64,000 nucleotides of DNA from an uncultured Fibrobacter sp. (GCA_946414075.1 CAMKNA010000007.1:1-64000); one strand, 5' to 3'; counted from the first letter of the stretch, positions 1 to 9,323 are shown. The notes: generated by a model from the letters alone, not told the origin. Program-made: numbers and translations.

Positions 1-460
1 GATGCCCGTCCCCCTAAATCTAATGTGTAAATAGCCAAAAGTCAATAAAATGCGTTCTTGTCAACGCTTTTTTGCTCCAAAATGGCCGAATGGCTCTGCT
101 GGGCCAGTCTGTACTGCTGTGAACTTGCTGCAACGGTCAGGGCGGGCCGGATAGCCAAAAAACTACGGTTCCGCAGCGAATAAACAGCCTGGAAGGGGCT
201 TACGAAACTTCAAAAGTTTGCTAGCCGAGGGCGCCTGTACAGAATAACCCGACAGAGCCTCTTATCAGGGAAGTATGACTTTGGTGTTGTGGAAGGCTTG
301 TGGATTCGGCATTCAGCCCAAAATGGCGAACTGACCACCACCACAGGCCTTTGTTTCCTTTTCTTAACATAAATCAGCCCTTCAACACCCAAGTTCTACA
401 TTCCCCTCTTATCAATTTCAAGGAAAACAAAGTATATTATGTTGTTAGTATGCACTTGAG
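1..460. other. Intergenic region, no supported gene
   Basis: Neither strand shows a convincing gene over these 460 bases. The longest open frame (minus strand, 210-392, TTG start) is 60 codons, has biased basic composition and resembles no family I know. I checked for tmRNA and RNase P RNA because the stretch contains short GC-rich hairpins (for example around 90-115), but the conserved cores of those RNAs are absent. A TATATT-like box at 433-438 may be the -10 region for the pectate lyase gene that follows. Confidence 0.5.
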
Positions 461-466
461 GTGATT

Positions 467-2149
467 ATGGGAGCAAAGTTCATATTTACACTAGGGCTCG
501 TCCTGACCGTGGCCCAGGCATTTGGTGCTGTGTACTATGTGGCAACCGACGGCAGTGACAACAACGCGGGTTCCAAGGCCAAGCCCTTCGCCACCCTCAA
601 CAAGGCGAACAAGGTGGTATCCGCAGGCGATACCGTATGGATTCGTGGCGGCGTGTACGAACTGACGAGTACAGTCTTTTACGAACGGTACAAGATGACG
701 GCCGGCATCCTCTTGACCGCCAGCGGCACAAGCGACGATAACCGCATCCACTACCTGGCCTACCCGGGCGAGCGCCCGATTTTTGACGGGGCCAAGCTCC
801 CTGTCGGAAATGGCGTGGAACATAGCGACGGCACGTCCGAAGGGGCTATGTACACCTCCCCCATCGTGATTGCGGCAAAGTACCTGCACTTGAAGGGTTT
901 CGAAGTCCGCAACACGCCTATGAAGCACAATTCCAATTCCGGCGTTTACCTCTATGCGAGTAAGCACATCTTCTTAGAACAGATTGACAGCCACCATAAT
1001 GCAGGTCCGGGATTCTTCGCAAACGACGGCGCTGCCGATGGTGGCGGACACATCTTCTTGAACTGCGATGCCCACGACAACTACGACCCCGATGGTTGGC
1101 AGGGCGATGGCGAAAACGCCGACGGTTTTGGTGCTCATTACCAGAAACCTGGCGAAGGAGACACCACCAAGTTTATCGGGTGTCGCGCTTGGTGGAACAG
1201 CGACGACGGCTTTGACTTTATCAACCAGGAATTCCCCGTGGTGGTGGAAAACTGCTACGCCATGGGGAACGGCTACAGCAATTACGGGCTAGGCAATCCC
1301 CAAAGGGGCAACGGATACGGCATCAAGATGGGCGAAAGTACGACGGGCCACGGTCACCATCTCATCAAATACTGCGTCGCCTGGAAAAATAAGGCATCGG
1401 GCTTTTACGCCAACTACACCTTGGCCGGCAGCAGGTGGATCAACAACACCTCTTACATGAATGGCGACCGCTCCTTTAACATGGCATCAAGAGTCTATGG
1501 AGAAGACGGCGAGGCAAGTCCGCTCACAGGCGACAACGCCCATGTACTCAAGAACAATATCGCCTTCCCGAACAAACTTTCGCAAATAGGGGAATGCTTG
1601 GAAAAAATACCCTCCCAGGGCATCAATCATTATGTAGAATGTGCGGCGGGTGAAAACAACACCTGGAACCTGAAACTTGACCTGTCCGAAGACGACTTCA
1701 TGAGCCTTGACGATCCTAGCATGACCGTTACCGGCGAAGACCTCTCGCAAATGGCGGGAATTCTGGGCCCCCGCAAGGCTGACGGCAGCCTGCCCGATGT
1801 AGACTTCTTGAGACTCAAGAAAGGGAGCCGCGCCATTGACCAGGGCGAAGATGTTGGATACCCGTTTGCAGGCGATGCCCCTGATTTGGGAGCATTCGAA
1901 TACGGCATGCCTTCAAGCAGTTCCATGGCTCCGAGTTCTGGTTCGACATCTACCATAGTCAAGTTCATCAACCGCACAGGGGCTTTGGGACCGGCAACCG
2001 TCTTTGACTTGCAGGGACGCCACCTGGGAACCCTGCAGGCGGAACAATTACACGGCAATGTCGAAACAGTACTTCGGACAAAGTTCAAGAATCCCGGCGC
2101 CTACATCGTACGCTACGGAACGAACCTGCAACGGGTAAATGTAAGGTAG
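467..2149 (+). CDS. Secreted pectate lyase, polysaccharide lyase family 9, with C-terminal sorting-like tail
   Basis: The protein should cleave polygalacturonate by beta-elimination outside the cell. A signal peptide covers about residues 1-20. A right-handed beta-helix follows. It carries the family 9 landmarks: an Asp in NADGF, then SDDGFD about 27 residues on (calcium-binding acids in Pel9A), then GNGYGIKMG with a lysine 37 residues after the last Asp, matching the spacing of the catalytic lysine of Pel9A. A Ser/Pro-rich linker (PSSSSMAPSSGSTS) leads to a C-terminal beta domain beginning FDLQGRHLGTL, of the type used by type IX secretion. ATG at 467 is preferred over GTG at 461 because GAGG at 458-461 is then correctly spaced. 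The family assignment is strong; the export route is inferred. Confidence 0.85.
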   Translation: MGAKFIFTLGLVLTVAQAFGAVYYVATDGSDNNAGSKAKPFATLNKANKVVSAGDTVWIRGGVYELTSTVFYERYKMTAGILLTASGTSDDNRIHYLAYPGERPIFDGAKLPVGNGVEHSDGTSEGAMYTSPIVIAAKYLHLKGFEVRNTPMKHNSNSGVYLYASKHIFLEQIDSHHNAGPGFFANDGAADGGGHIFLNCDAHDNYDPDGWQGDGENADGFGAHYQKPGEGDTTKFIGCRAWWNSDDGFDFINQEFPVVVENCYAMGNGYSNYGLGNPQRGNGYGIKMGESTTGHGHHLIKYCVAWKNKASGFYANYTLAGSRWINNTSYMNGDRSFNMASRVYGEDGEASPLTGDNAHVLKNNIAFPNKLSQIGECLEKIPSQGINHYVECAAGENNTWNLKLDLSEDDFMSLDDPSMTVTGEDLSQMAGILGPRKADGSLPDVDFLRLKKGSRAIDQGEDVGYPFAGDAPDLGAFEYGMPSSSSMAPSSGSTSTIVKFINRTGALGPATVFDLQGRHLGTLQAEQLHGNVETVLRTKFKNPGAYIVRYGTNLQRVNVR

Positions 2150-2282
2150 TTCTTCTTCGGTTGCCGTGATGCCCGACTTATGCTAAATTTCCGATGAAAA
2201 TAGAGTTTTTTCTCCTGTTCTCCGCCTGAAACTCGACAAGTTTCATAAAATTAGTTGTATTCTTTTAAAGATGGAGCAAACG

Positions 2283-3374
2283 ATGGCGCAAAAGTCACAG
2301 TACCGGGTTCTCGACCTCTTTTCGGGAGCTGGCGGTTTTTCGTGTGGCCTGGACATGCTGCCCGCGTTTCATACCGCGGTGGCCCTGGATTTCGACAAAA
2401 GTGCCATAGAAACTTTTCAGAAGAATTTTCCGGATGCCAAGTGCGTCTGTGGGAATATCTGCGATTCCGAAGTGAAGTCGAAGGTAGTGAAGTTCGCCAA
2501 GGAGCAGGGTGTCAACATGATTATTGGCGGTCCACCTTGCCAAGGGTTCAGCCTGAAGGGGAAGAACCTGGGCCTGGACGACCCAAGGAACTTTTTGTTC
2601 ATGGAATACCTTGACCTAGTACACAAGATTCGACCGCAGCTCTTTATCATCGAGAATGTGAAGAACCTTGTAGCCGCTTGCGGCGGTTTTTTCATCAAGC
2701 AGATTTATGAGAAGTTCGAAAAGCTTGGCTACACCCTGAACCACGGGATCCTAAAGGCATCTGACTTTGGAGTTCCGCAGAACCGCGAAAGGACCATTAT
2801 CATCGGGTTCCGCGGAAAAAGGAAGATTTCTCTCCCCGTTAGGACGGTCAAGAGCGAAGTGACCGTGCGCGACGCCATCTCCGACCTGGCGTATCTCAAT
2901 TCAGGCGAGGGGGAAGATTGCAGCAAATACAGAAACGATGCCCTAACGGATTACCAGAAGAAGCTCCGTGGCAAGAGCAAGATGCTTTACAACCACAAGG
3001 CAACAGCGCATTCCGAAGTCGCGCTGAAGAAGCTGCGCATGATTCCGCCAGAAGGGGATAAGAGTTCCATGCCGTCGGAGCTGTATGGCCGCCAGCTGTT
3101 TGCGACCACCTGGGCCAGGCTGCAATGGGACAAGCCTTCTCCGACCATCGATACCCGCTTCGACACGCCGTCCAATGGGCGCAACTCGCATCCAGTGCTG
3201 GATAGGGCGATCACCCCGAGAGAGGCGGCCCGTATCCAGAGCTTCCCCGACAAGTTTATCTTCTACGGAAAGAAGTGTGCCGTGTGCAAGCAGATTGGAA
3301 ACGCCGTCCCACCCCTATTGGCGAAAGCCCTGGGCGAACACCTGCTAAAGGAACTCGCGAAAAATGCCAAGTAA
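2283..3374 (+). CDS. DNA (cytosine-5-)-methyltransferase of a restriction-modification system
   Basis: This enzyme transfers a methyl group from SAM to C5 of cytosine in a specific DNA site and protects host DNA. Nearly all C5-MTase motifs are visible in order: I (DLFSGAGGFS, about residues 11-20), IV with the catalytic Cys (GGPPCQGFS, about 85), VI (ENVKN, about 123), VIII (QNRERT, about 166), a variable region of about 100 residues, then IX and X (REAARIQSFP and GNAVPP near the end). The length of 363 residues is ordinary. ATG 2283 has GGAG six bases upstream; the in-frame ATG at 2271 has no good site. Its last 11 bases overlap the next methyltransferase, so the two are translationally coupled. 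The target site cannot be read from the sequence. Confidence 0.93.
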   Translation: MAQKSQYRVLDLFSGAGGFSCGLDMLPAFHTAVALDFDKSAIETFQKNFPDAKCVCGNICDSEVKSKVVKFAKEQGVNMIIGGPPCQGFSLKGKNLGLDDPRNFLFMEYLDLVHKIRPQLFIIENVKNLVAACGGFFIKQIYEKFEKLGYTLNHGILKASDFGVPQNRERTIIIGFRGKRKISLPVRTVKSEVTVRDAISDLAYLNSGEGEDCSKYRNDALTDYQKKLRGKSKMLYNHKATAHSEVALKKLRMIPPEGDKSSMPSELYGRQLFATTWARLQWDKPSPTIDTRFDTPSNGRNSHPVLDRAITPREAARIQSFPDKFIFYGKKCAVCKQIGNAVPPLLAKALGEHLLKELAKNAK

Positions 3375-4083
3375 GAACTGCACCCTGTTCCTTGCGGATT
3401 CATACAAGCAAATAGACGCCCTTATCGCAAAGGGTGTCAAGGTAGACCATATCATCACGGACCCGCCATACAACATCTCGAAGGAACACAACTTCGCCAC
3501 GATGCAGCACCCGCGCAAGGGTGTTGACTTCGGCAACTGGGACCACGGCGAATTCGACCTGTGTTCTTGGATTCCAAAGTATGCGCAGCTCCTGAACAAG
3601 AATGGTTCGATAATCATTTTCTGCTCGTACAGGTACATCAGCTACCTGATAAACACTTGCGAGTCGCCCGAAGCAGGCCTGGAAGTGAAAGACATCCTTG
3701 TCTGGCAAAAGAGCAACCCGATGCCCCGCAACATCAACCGCCGCTATGTGCAGGATATGGAGTTTGCGCTGTGGGCCGTAAAGAAGGGAGCCAAGTGGAC
3801 ATTCAACAAGCCAGATAATGTACCGTACCTGCGCAGCATATTCCAATCCGCCATTGTAAGCGGGAAGGAAAAGCTTGGGCATCCAACGCAAAAGTCCCTT
3901 AAACTGATGCAAGACCTGGTGCAGATCCACACCAATCCCGGCGACCTGATTCTCGACCCCTTCATGGGGAGCGGGTCTACGGGCGAAGCCGCCCTTCGCT
4001 TGGGCCGCAGGTTCATGGGAATTGAGCAAGACGAAGCATTCTTTAAGGTGGCTGAGCAGCGCCTGAAGGAAGCAAAAAAATGA
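3364..4083 (+). CDS. DNA N4-cytosine/N6-adenine methyltransferase, beta class
   Basis: A 239-residue SAM-dependent amino-methyltransferase. Motif IV (TDPPYN, about residues 33-38) comes first and the SAM-binding motif I (DPFMGSGSTG, about 198-207) near the C terminus, the order that defines the beta class. No separate target-recognition insert is obvious. It starts inside the C5-methyltransferase gene and its stop overlaps the next start (ATGA at 4080-4083), so it belongs to the same operon. A pair of methyltransferases fits an asymmetric target in which each strand needs its own enzyme. LlaJI-type systems I know use two C5 enzymes, so this mix of chemistries is unusual. N4 versus N6 specificity cannot be decided from the motifs alone. 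Confidence 0.9.
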   Translation: MPSKNCTLFLADSYKQIDALIAKGVKVDHIITDPPYNISKEHNFATMQHPRKGVDFGNWDHGEFDLCSWIPKYAQLLNKNGSIIIFCSYRYISYLINTCESPEAGLEVKDILVWQKSNPMPRNINRRYVQDMEFALWAVKKGAKWTFNKPDNVPYLRSIFQSAIVSGKEKLGHPTQKSLKLMQDLVQIHTNPGDLILDPFMGSGSTGEAALRLGRRFMGIEQDEAFFKVAEQRLKEAKK

Positions 4084-4785
4084 CAATCAATGAACTTGCA
4101 CAGACCAACATGTCCGAAGGGCTTGCCTACCTGATAGGTTTGACCTTTCCACTCTTGACAGACAAGGAAGAAATTGTCGACAAGTTCCACAACCGAAAAT
4201 ACGTTGGTGGATGCGTCAACCATAATGAAGTTTCAGACGAAGACAAAGCGATTCATTTTCAATGCGTTTTGAGACTATTTGCAAGTTGTGACATACTAAA
4301 TGTCACCATCAAGAACAACAAAAAAAAATCCTGCTGACAAAAAAGACTTTTCGTGCACACCCAAAATGGGTTTCACATGCCTGATTGAAACGACTGGAGT
4401 CGGGATCCATACAACGGAAGAAATCTTGAGAAATAGGGTCCTTGAAATCGAAACGGCCAACATCGACATAAGGAAAGCATTTGTCCGCGGATGTTTTGAC
4501 GGACGCGGCTCGTGGGACAGCACGCTCCACATGTTTTCTGTAGATATCGATAGAAAAGCCGACGAAAAAGAAGATCGCGTAGATCAGTTCTTGTTAAGAA
4601 GAATTTGCGAATCCGTCATCGGCAAAGATTCAATTCAACTTAATCAAAGGGAAAAGGATCATAAAAAAAACGACCAGATGAGAATCCGGAAAAATTTCTT
4701 AAATTCCTTTTTGACCCATGTCGGTCTCTATTCCATGGCACGTACACACATCCTTGAACAACATTTGATGGAGCTAGGTCTGTAA
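4080..4785 (+). pseudogene. LAGLIDADG-like protein of the restriction island, reading frame interrupted at an A9 tract
   Basis: Two overlapping frames (4080-4337 and 4300-4785) read as one protein of about 234 residues if a single base of the A tract at 4320-4328 is removed. The first part has LAYLIGL (about residues 14-20) and the second FVRGCFDGRGSW, which resemble the paired LAGLIDADG/DOD helices of homing-endonuclease folds. The acid that normally ends the motif (the last D of DADG) is Arg here and is missing from the first motif, so I expect a DNA-binding rather than cleaving fold. The gene is clearly more AT-rich than its neighbours. It overlaps the methyltransferase stop and abuts the McrB-like start (TAA then ATG). 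It could be broken, a sequencing slip, phase-variable, or decoded by slippage. The fold assignment is tentative. Confidence 0.5.
4320..4328 (+). repeat. Homopolymer A9 tract at the frame junction
   Basis: Nine consecutive A residues lie between AAC and TCC codons. With nine the upstream frame stops ten bases later at 4335-4337; with eight the upstream and downstream frames fuse in phase and run on to 4785. Runs of this length are prone to replication and transcription slippage, so the tract could act as an on/off switch for the LAGLIDADG-like subunit. Confidence 0.7.
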
Positions 4786-5976
4786 ATGAATTTTTCCTAT
4801 AACAAACACAACGGCAAATACATTCTGGGGAAAACGGAATACTCCCAAGAAGAGTTCATTACATACATTCGAGCGGGTCTGCTTCTCGAAACCCTATCCA
4901 ATGAATCATCATTCGATATTACCGCAAGCCAAAATGAAGAACCCGACGAAGACGATAGTTTCATTCCCAAACACGAGCAAACCATCTATTACGGCGTGCC
5001 GGGTTGTGGCAAGAGCAACAAAATCAAGAACGATCTCGAGAGTGTTCCCGAAAGCAATAAAATCCGCATCGTGTTCCACCCGGAATACACCAACGCAGAC
5101 TTCGTCGGGCAGATTCTCCCCGTAACCCAGGGCGGCATCCATTACGAGTTCACGGCAGGGCCGTTCTCGCAAATTCTCAAGAAGGCCTACCTGAATCCGA
5201 AACAGAACTTCTATCTGGTCATCGAAGAAATCAACCGTGGCAACGCGGCTGCCATTTTTGGAGACATGTTCCAGCTGCTCGACAGACTCAAGAAGGACGA
5301 GAAAATATTTAAACCGGGTTGGAGCCAGTACTTTGTGCAGAACCGGGATGTCAACGAGTACATCCGCAAGGTTTCCGTGACTGACGACGGCAAATACGTC
5401 GACTCTCAAGACGACTTGCAACCCGCCATCACGATCGGGAACATCGCCTTCGACAAGGATTCCGCCATTCGTCTGCCACCCAACCTTTCCATCCTTGCGA
5501 CCATGAACACCAGCGACCAGAACGTGTTCACTCTGGACAACGCATTCCAGCGCCGTTTCGACATGCAGCTCGTCCGCAACGAGTTTGAAACAATCAAGAA
5601 CCAGGACAACAAGGATGTGTTCGCTACAGTAGACATTCAGAACCAGCACAACGCCACCATCAGCGATACGGATGTCTCGTGGGGCAAGTTCTGGGAATGG
5701 ATCAACGGCAAGATTACGCACTTGCTCAAGGGACTTTCCAGTACCGAGGACAAGCGTCTCGGCGTCTGGTTCGTATGCAACGAGAACGGCGTCATAAACA
5801 CGAATACGTTTGCGGACAAGGTTCTCAAGTACCTTTGGGACGATGCATTCAAATTCATGCGTTCCAAGATATTTGCACACAACATAGACACACTAGAAGA
5901 CCTTGTCAAGAAATTCAAGGAAGCGGAAAAGAACGACCGTTTCGATGTTTTCGTCGACCATTCTGAGCTCTTCTAG
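4786..5976 (+). CDS. McrB-like AAA+ GTPase, restriction subunit (LlaJI R1 type)
   Basis: A 396-residue motor subunit expected to use GTP to translocate DNA and drive the partner nuclease. Walker A is GVPGCGKS (about residues 70-77). Walker B is FYLVIEEINRGN followed by IFGDMFQLLDR (about 142-165). The McrB-specific nucleotide motif appears as TMNTSDQN (about 239-246; usually NTAD) and is followed by QRRF. The region before Walker A is only about 67 residues, whereas McrB and LlaJI R1 carry a DNA-binding domain of roughly 150 or more residues there. DNA recognition may therefore reside in another subunit, the gene just upstream being the obvious candidate. The start abuts the stop of that gene; the nuclease gene follows seven bases downstream. 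Confidence 0.88.
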   Translation: MNFSYNKHNGKYILGKTEYSQEEFITYIRAGLLLETLSNESSFDITASQNEEPDEDDSFIPKHEQTIYYGVPGCGKSNKIKNDLESVPESNKIRIVFHPEYTNADFVGQILPVTQGGIHYEFTAGPFSQILKKAYLNPKQNFYLVIEEINRGNAAAIFGDMFQLLDRLKKDEKIFKPGWSQYFVQNRDVNEYIRKVSVTDDGKYVDSQDDLQPAITIGNIAFDKDSAIRLPPNLSILATMNTSDQNVFTLDNAFQRRFDMQLVRNEFETIKNQDNKDVFATVDIQNQHNATISDTDVSWGKFWEWINGKITHLLKGLSSTEDKRLGVWFVCNENGVINTNTFADKVLKYLWDDAFKFMRSKIFAHNIDTLEDLVKKFKEAEKNDRFDVFVDHSELF

Positions 5977-5982
5977 CCCACA

Positions 5983-7380
5983 ATGCAACCCCTGAGCAAA
6001 ATTTGCGTCTGCGATTCAACGGCGAATTCGGAAACCGGATTCGTCGGCATTCGCTGTGAACGACAAGCCAGCGGAACCTTTGAGACACGCATCTCTTTTC
6101 CGCTGGGGTTCTTCAAGGACAAGCGCGAGCTGGAATCCCAGACGGACGAATCCTTGCGGGAAAGCATTTTCAGCTTGTTTTCCGTGCTAGCAGACGAATC
6201 CCTGCGAAAAGACATCAAGCTCGAGTCGAAAATAGCAACCATTGCAGAAGACCCCGCGGAGTCCTCGTTTCCAATGGTCGCCTACCTGAACGTCATCCGC
6301 AACTTTTTGGACTTCGGCTACATCACGGAAAGGGACGTCCTCTACAAGAAGGGCGCCCACGGCAAGGTCAGCTGGGGCAGGACCATCAAGAACATCCGCC
6401 CCGTCATCGCCGAAGACAAAAAGAGCCTAGTCTACCTGGACCTGATTGCAAGAAAGGTCTACTACAACAACGATTCCCTGATCACGCTGGTGCACAAGTA
6501 CTGCGTCTACGACGCCCTGAACCGTCTCGGGTTTCTGTACGGAATCGAGCCCAGCGAACCGCCCAGAATAGAATTCGACTACGAACTGTTCCGAAACACC
6601 ATACACGCAAAGCTCACTAGGACGTTTAACGACCGCGACCTGCGCCTGCTCGCAGACCTGGCACGGATCGTGGAATTTTTGGAAGGCCACCTGACCGAAG
6701 ATGGGAATGCGGCAAAGGAATTCCATTTCGGTGTGGAAAAATTCGCCCCCATCTGGGAAGCGATGGTGGACAAGATTTTTGGAACCGTTTCCGACGAAGG
6801 GCTCCGTAAAAAATTCAACCCGCAACTGAACTATGTTGAATACGGCAAACCCATTTCCGAAGGCGTCAACTACCAGGATGAAGATTACCTTGACGAAAAG
6901 CAGCGGTCCACCCTGCGACCCGACACCATCATGGTCGACCCCGCCGAGCAAAAAAACCGCGCCGTCTACATTCTCGATTCCAAGTACTACAAGTTCGGCA
7001 TGACCAGGAACATGTCCAACTTGCCCGGTGCAGAATCAGTCTGCAAGCAGATGGCCTATGCCGAATTCGTGGAAAGAATCATTTTAGACCCCAGGCACCA
7101 GGCAATTCGGCAAAAAATCCTCTCCGGGGTCTCCAAGGAGCAAATCTACAACGCATTCATCATTCCGTATTGCGCAAACAATGGCGGAACCTCAACTAAC
7201 TCGGCGAACCCACCGACTTTCAAGATGGAATACGCGGGTTACATCTATGGCAACTGGAAGGATTGCGCAAAGGCCTACCACAAAATTCATTGCGTTCTTC
7301 TCGACATAAAAGCCGTCATGCGGAACTACGCAAGCAATGTAGATGCACAAGAAAAACTCGCGAAGTTGATTAAGGGATAG
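5983..7380 (+). CDS. LlaJI-family restriction endonuclease (McrC-like subunit)
   Basis: A 465-residue nuclease partner of the McrB-like motor. The first 200 or so residues resemble the McrC-like scaffold of LlaJI R2. The C-terminal half contains the PD-(D/E)xK core: RPDTIM (about residue 312) and, after a short loop, YILDSKYY (D-x-K, about 332-335), followed by a conserved helix with KQMAYAEF. This matches the RE_LlaJI family. It starts six bases after the McrB-like stop and closes the operon; no T-rich hairpin terminator is visible after the stop at 7380. Family assignment is good. Recognition site and cleavage offset are unknown. Confidence 0.85.
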   Translation: MQPLSKICVCDSTANSETGFVGIRCERQASGTFETRISFPLGFFKDKRELESQTDESLRESIFSLFSVLADESLRKDIKLESKIATIAEDPAESSFPMVAYLNVIRNFLDFGYITERDVLYKKGAHGKVSWGRTIKNIRPVIAEDKKSLVYLDLIARKVYYNNDSLITLVHKYCVYDALNRLGFLYGIEPSEPPRIEFDYELFRNTIHAKLTRTFNDRDLRLLADLARIVEFLEGHLTEDGNAAKEFHFGVEKFAPIWEAMVDKIFGTVSDEGLRKKFNPQLNYVEYGKPISEGVNYQDEDYLDEKQRSTLRPDTIMVDPAEQKNRAVYILDSKYYKFGMTRNMSNLPGAESVCKQMAYAEFVERIILDPRHQAIRQKILSGVSKEQIYNAFIIPYCANNGGTSTNSANPPTFKMEYAGYIYGNWKDCAKAYHKIHCVLLDIKAVMRNYASNVDAQEKLAKLIKG

Positions 7381-7505
7381 AATCCTTTTCTTCGTATACA
7401 TTAACAACCTTCAAATTCAACGAGTGTAAATTTCGTTTGCACTAAAAAGGCAACGGGTCGTTAGCCAATGATTGATGTGGCTTAGTTTTTATTTATCTTT
7501 CCACC

Positions 7506-9317
7506 ATGCGCATATCCAACATCATTTTTTCGCTCCTTGGCCTCGCAGGCATCGGCCTTGCCGCAGAGCCTATCTATTCGCCTTTCCAAAAAGACGCCTA
7601 TCTCACTTCCTCCTTTGGCGAGAACCGTGGCACCCGCTACCATGCCGGCGTGGACTACTCCACCCTCATGGAAGAAGGCTGGGTCATCTACGCCCCCGAA
7701 GACGGCAAGGTAGAAGAAGTGCGGGTCTCCCCCTTCTTCTATGGCAAGGTCATGTTCTACAAGGGCGAAAGCGGAAAGACCTGGGTTTTTGCCCACCAGA
7801 GCAGCTTCGGCAAGCTGGATAGTCTCATTCAGGCAGAACAATACGGCAAAAAGAGCAACGACGTCATCTTGAAGCCGGGCGTTCCCTACAAGAAGGGCGA
7901 CACCCTGACCTTCTCCGGGAGCACGGGGATTGGGAACCCCCACCTGCATCTTGAAATCCGCCAGGGCAAGAACAATGTGATCTCTCCCTGCGGCATAGGC
8001 GTCTACTGCGGCGACACTCTGGATCCCCAGATTTTCGGCATGGCCGTCTGGCAAAAGGACGAACTTTCCGTCACAAGCCCCGAGGCGCTGGACAAGGGCT
8101 GCGTGGAATACCCAGGTTGGAAAAAGGAGAAGGTCTATCTCGCGGTAAAGATTGCCGACTACAGCCGCCATCCCAAGGAGAACCCCATGTCCATCCGCAG
8201 GCTCACCCTGTGGGACGGCAAGAAAAAGGTCTACAACAAGGTACAGGACACCCTGAGCTACGGCAACATGCTCAAGATCCGCACGGAGCTGCTCTGGGCC
8301 GAAGAAGCAGACACCGCCGGGGACTGGCACTTTATAGATGCCGCCCTGAAGGCGGGCTCCAAGTACCGCATCGAAGTAGAAGATTTCGTAGGCCGCAAGG
8401 TCACCCGGGAATTCTCCTTCCAGGATTCCTGCGCAGGGAACGCCCCCATCCCGCAGAAGCAAGTACAGGAGGCTCCCGTCTACAGTTTCATGAGCCGCAG
8501 CATGCTAGACCTTTCGCTATGCGACAAGGGCCTGGCCTTCAGTGTTCTGGACGAATCGCAAAAGACTCTCGAAGAAGATCTCTGCAAGGTATTCCCCCAC
8601 AAGGGAACCACTCTCGGGAAAATCGTCCAGAAGTTTCCCAAGGCCAGGTTCATCGGGTATAGCGGCGGGACCATCGCCATGCACGCCGTGCACCAAGACG
8701 AAAAGACCGTGCTGTGGAACACTGCCCTGGACAGCATCGCCATTTCCCAGAAAATTACCAAGCTCCGTAGCGCTTTCGGTAACGAAACCCAGGTGCTGGC
8801 CGTCACCAAAACCCACACCGACAGCCTGGATTTTTACGAGTTCCACCCCAAGGGTCTCCACTTTACGGGTAACTGGGAAGTCTGCCTGGACCCCGGCAAG
8901 GAATCCGCGCCGCTCTACTGGCTGGGCGAGACCAGCCGCCGCTGGTTTATCTTTAGCAAGCAGGAGGGCACAGAAAAGCGCTGCGCCCAGGTGAACGAAC
9001 TCCGGGACCTTGCAAACATCCCGAACAAGACTGCGCCCACCCTGGGCACCCCCTACTGGGGCAAGTCCTTCATCATGGGCAAGGAACAGGACGTGCTGCG
9101 TATCCCCACCCTGTTCCGCTACGACGGTTTCGAGAATGGCAACTCCATTACGACCACCGTGAACGGTAATTGGATAGCCACCGAATACGATTCCGAGCCC
9201 CGGGAAATCGTGCTGGAAGGGAGCCGTCTCAAGAAGGGAGACAAACTGCACATCCAGCTAGAAGATGAAGCACACAATAAGGCGGAATACGATGTGGTTG
9301 TTCCTAAGAAGGAATAA
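7506..9317 (+). CDS. Secreted M23-family (LytM-like) metallopeptidase
   Basis: A 603-residue exported protein with signal peptide (residues 1-20, cleaved after GLAA). A LytM/M23 domain covers about residues 25-190, with the zinc ligands in HAGVD (about 46-50) and HLHLE (about 146-150). M23 enzymes normally cut peptide cross-links in peptidoglycan. The remaining 400 residues contain beta-rich segments without a family I recognise, perhaps carbohydrate- or partner-binding domains. The 125-base gap upstream separates it from the restriction island, so it is probably transcribed independently. Start ATG 7506 gives a standard signal peptide. The peptidase domain is clear; the substrate is inferred. 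Confidence 0.85.
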   Translation: MRISNIIFSLLGLAGIGLAAEPIYSPFQKDAYLTSSFGENRGTRYHAGVDYSTLMEEGWVIYAPEDGKVEEVRVSPFFYGKVMFYKGESGKTWVFAHQSSFGKLDSLIQAEQYGKKSNDVILKPGVPYKKGDTLTFSGSTGIGNPHLHLEIRQGKNNVISPCGIGVYCGDTLDPQIFGMAVWQKDELSVTSPEALDKGCVEYPGWKKEKVYLAVKIADYSRHPKENPMSIRRLTLWDGKKKVYNKVQDTLSYGNMLKIRTELLWAEEADTAGDWHFIDAALKAGSKYRIEVEDFVGRKVTREFSFQDSCAGNAPIPQKQVQEAPVYSFMSRSMLDLSLCDKGLAFSVLDESQKTLEEDLCKVFPHKGTTLGKIVQKFPKARFIGYSGGTIAMHAVHQDEKTVLWNTALDSIAISQKITKLRSAFGNETQVLAVTKTHTDSLDFYEFHPKGLHFTGNWEVCLDPGKESAPLYWLGETSRRWFIFSKQEGTEKRCAQVNELRDLANIPNKTAPTLGTPYWGKSFIMGKEQDVLRIPTLFRYDGFENGNSITTTVNGNWIATEYDSEPREIVLEGSRLKKGDKLHIQLEDEAHNKAEYDVVVPKKE

Positions 9318-9323
9318 AAGCCA

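Noticed and set aside
1..460. Possible RNase P RNA or tmRNA fragment
   Set aside because: A short GACAGAGCC...CTTATC stretch (271-287) recalls the 3' end of RNase P RNA, but the other conserved core segments are missing on both strands.
2283..7380. Insertion sequence or integrase bounding the restriction island
   Set aside because: No transposase, integrase, terminal inverted repeats or tRNA-adjacent direct repeats were found near either end.
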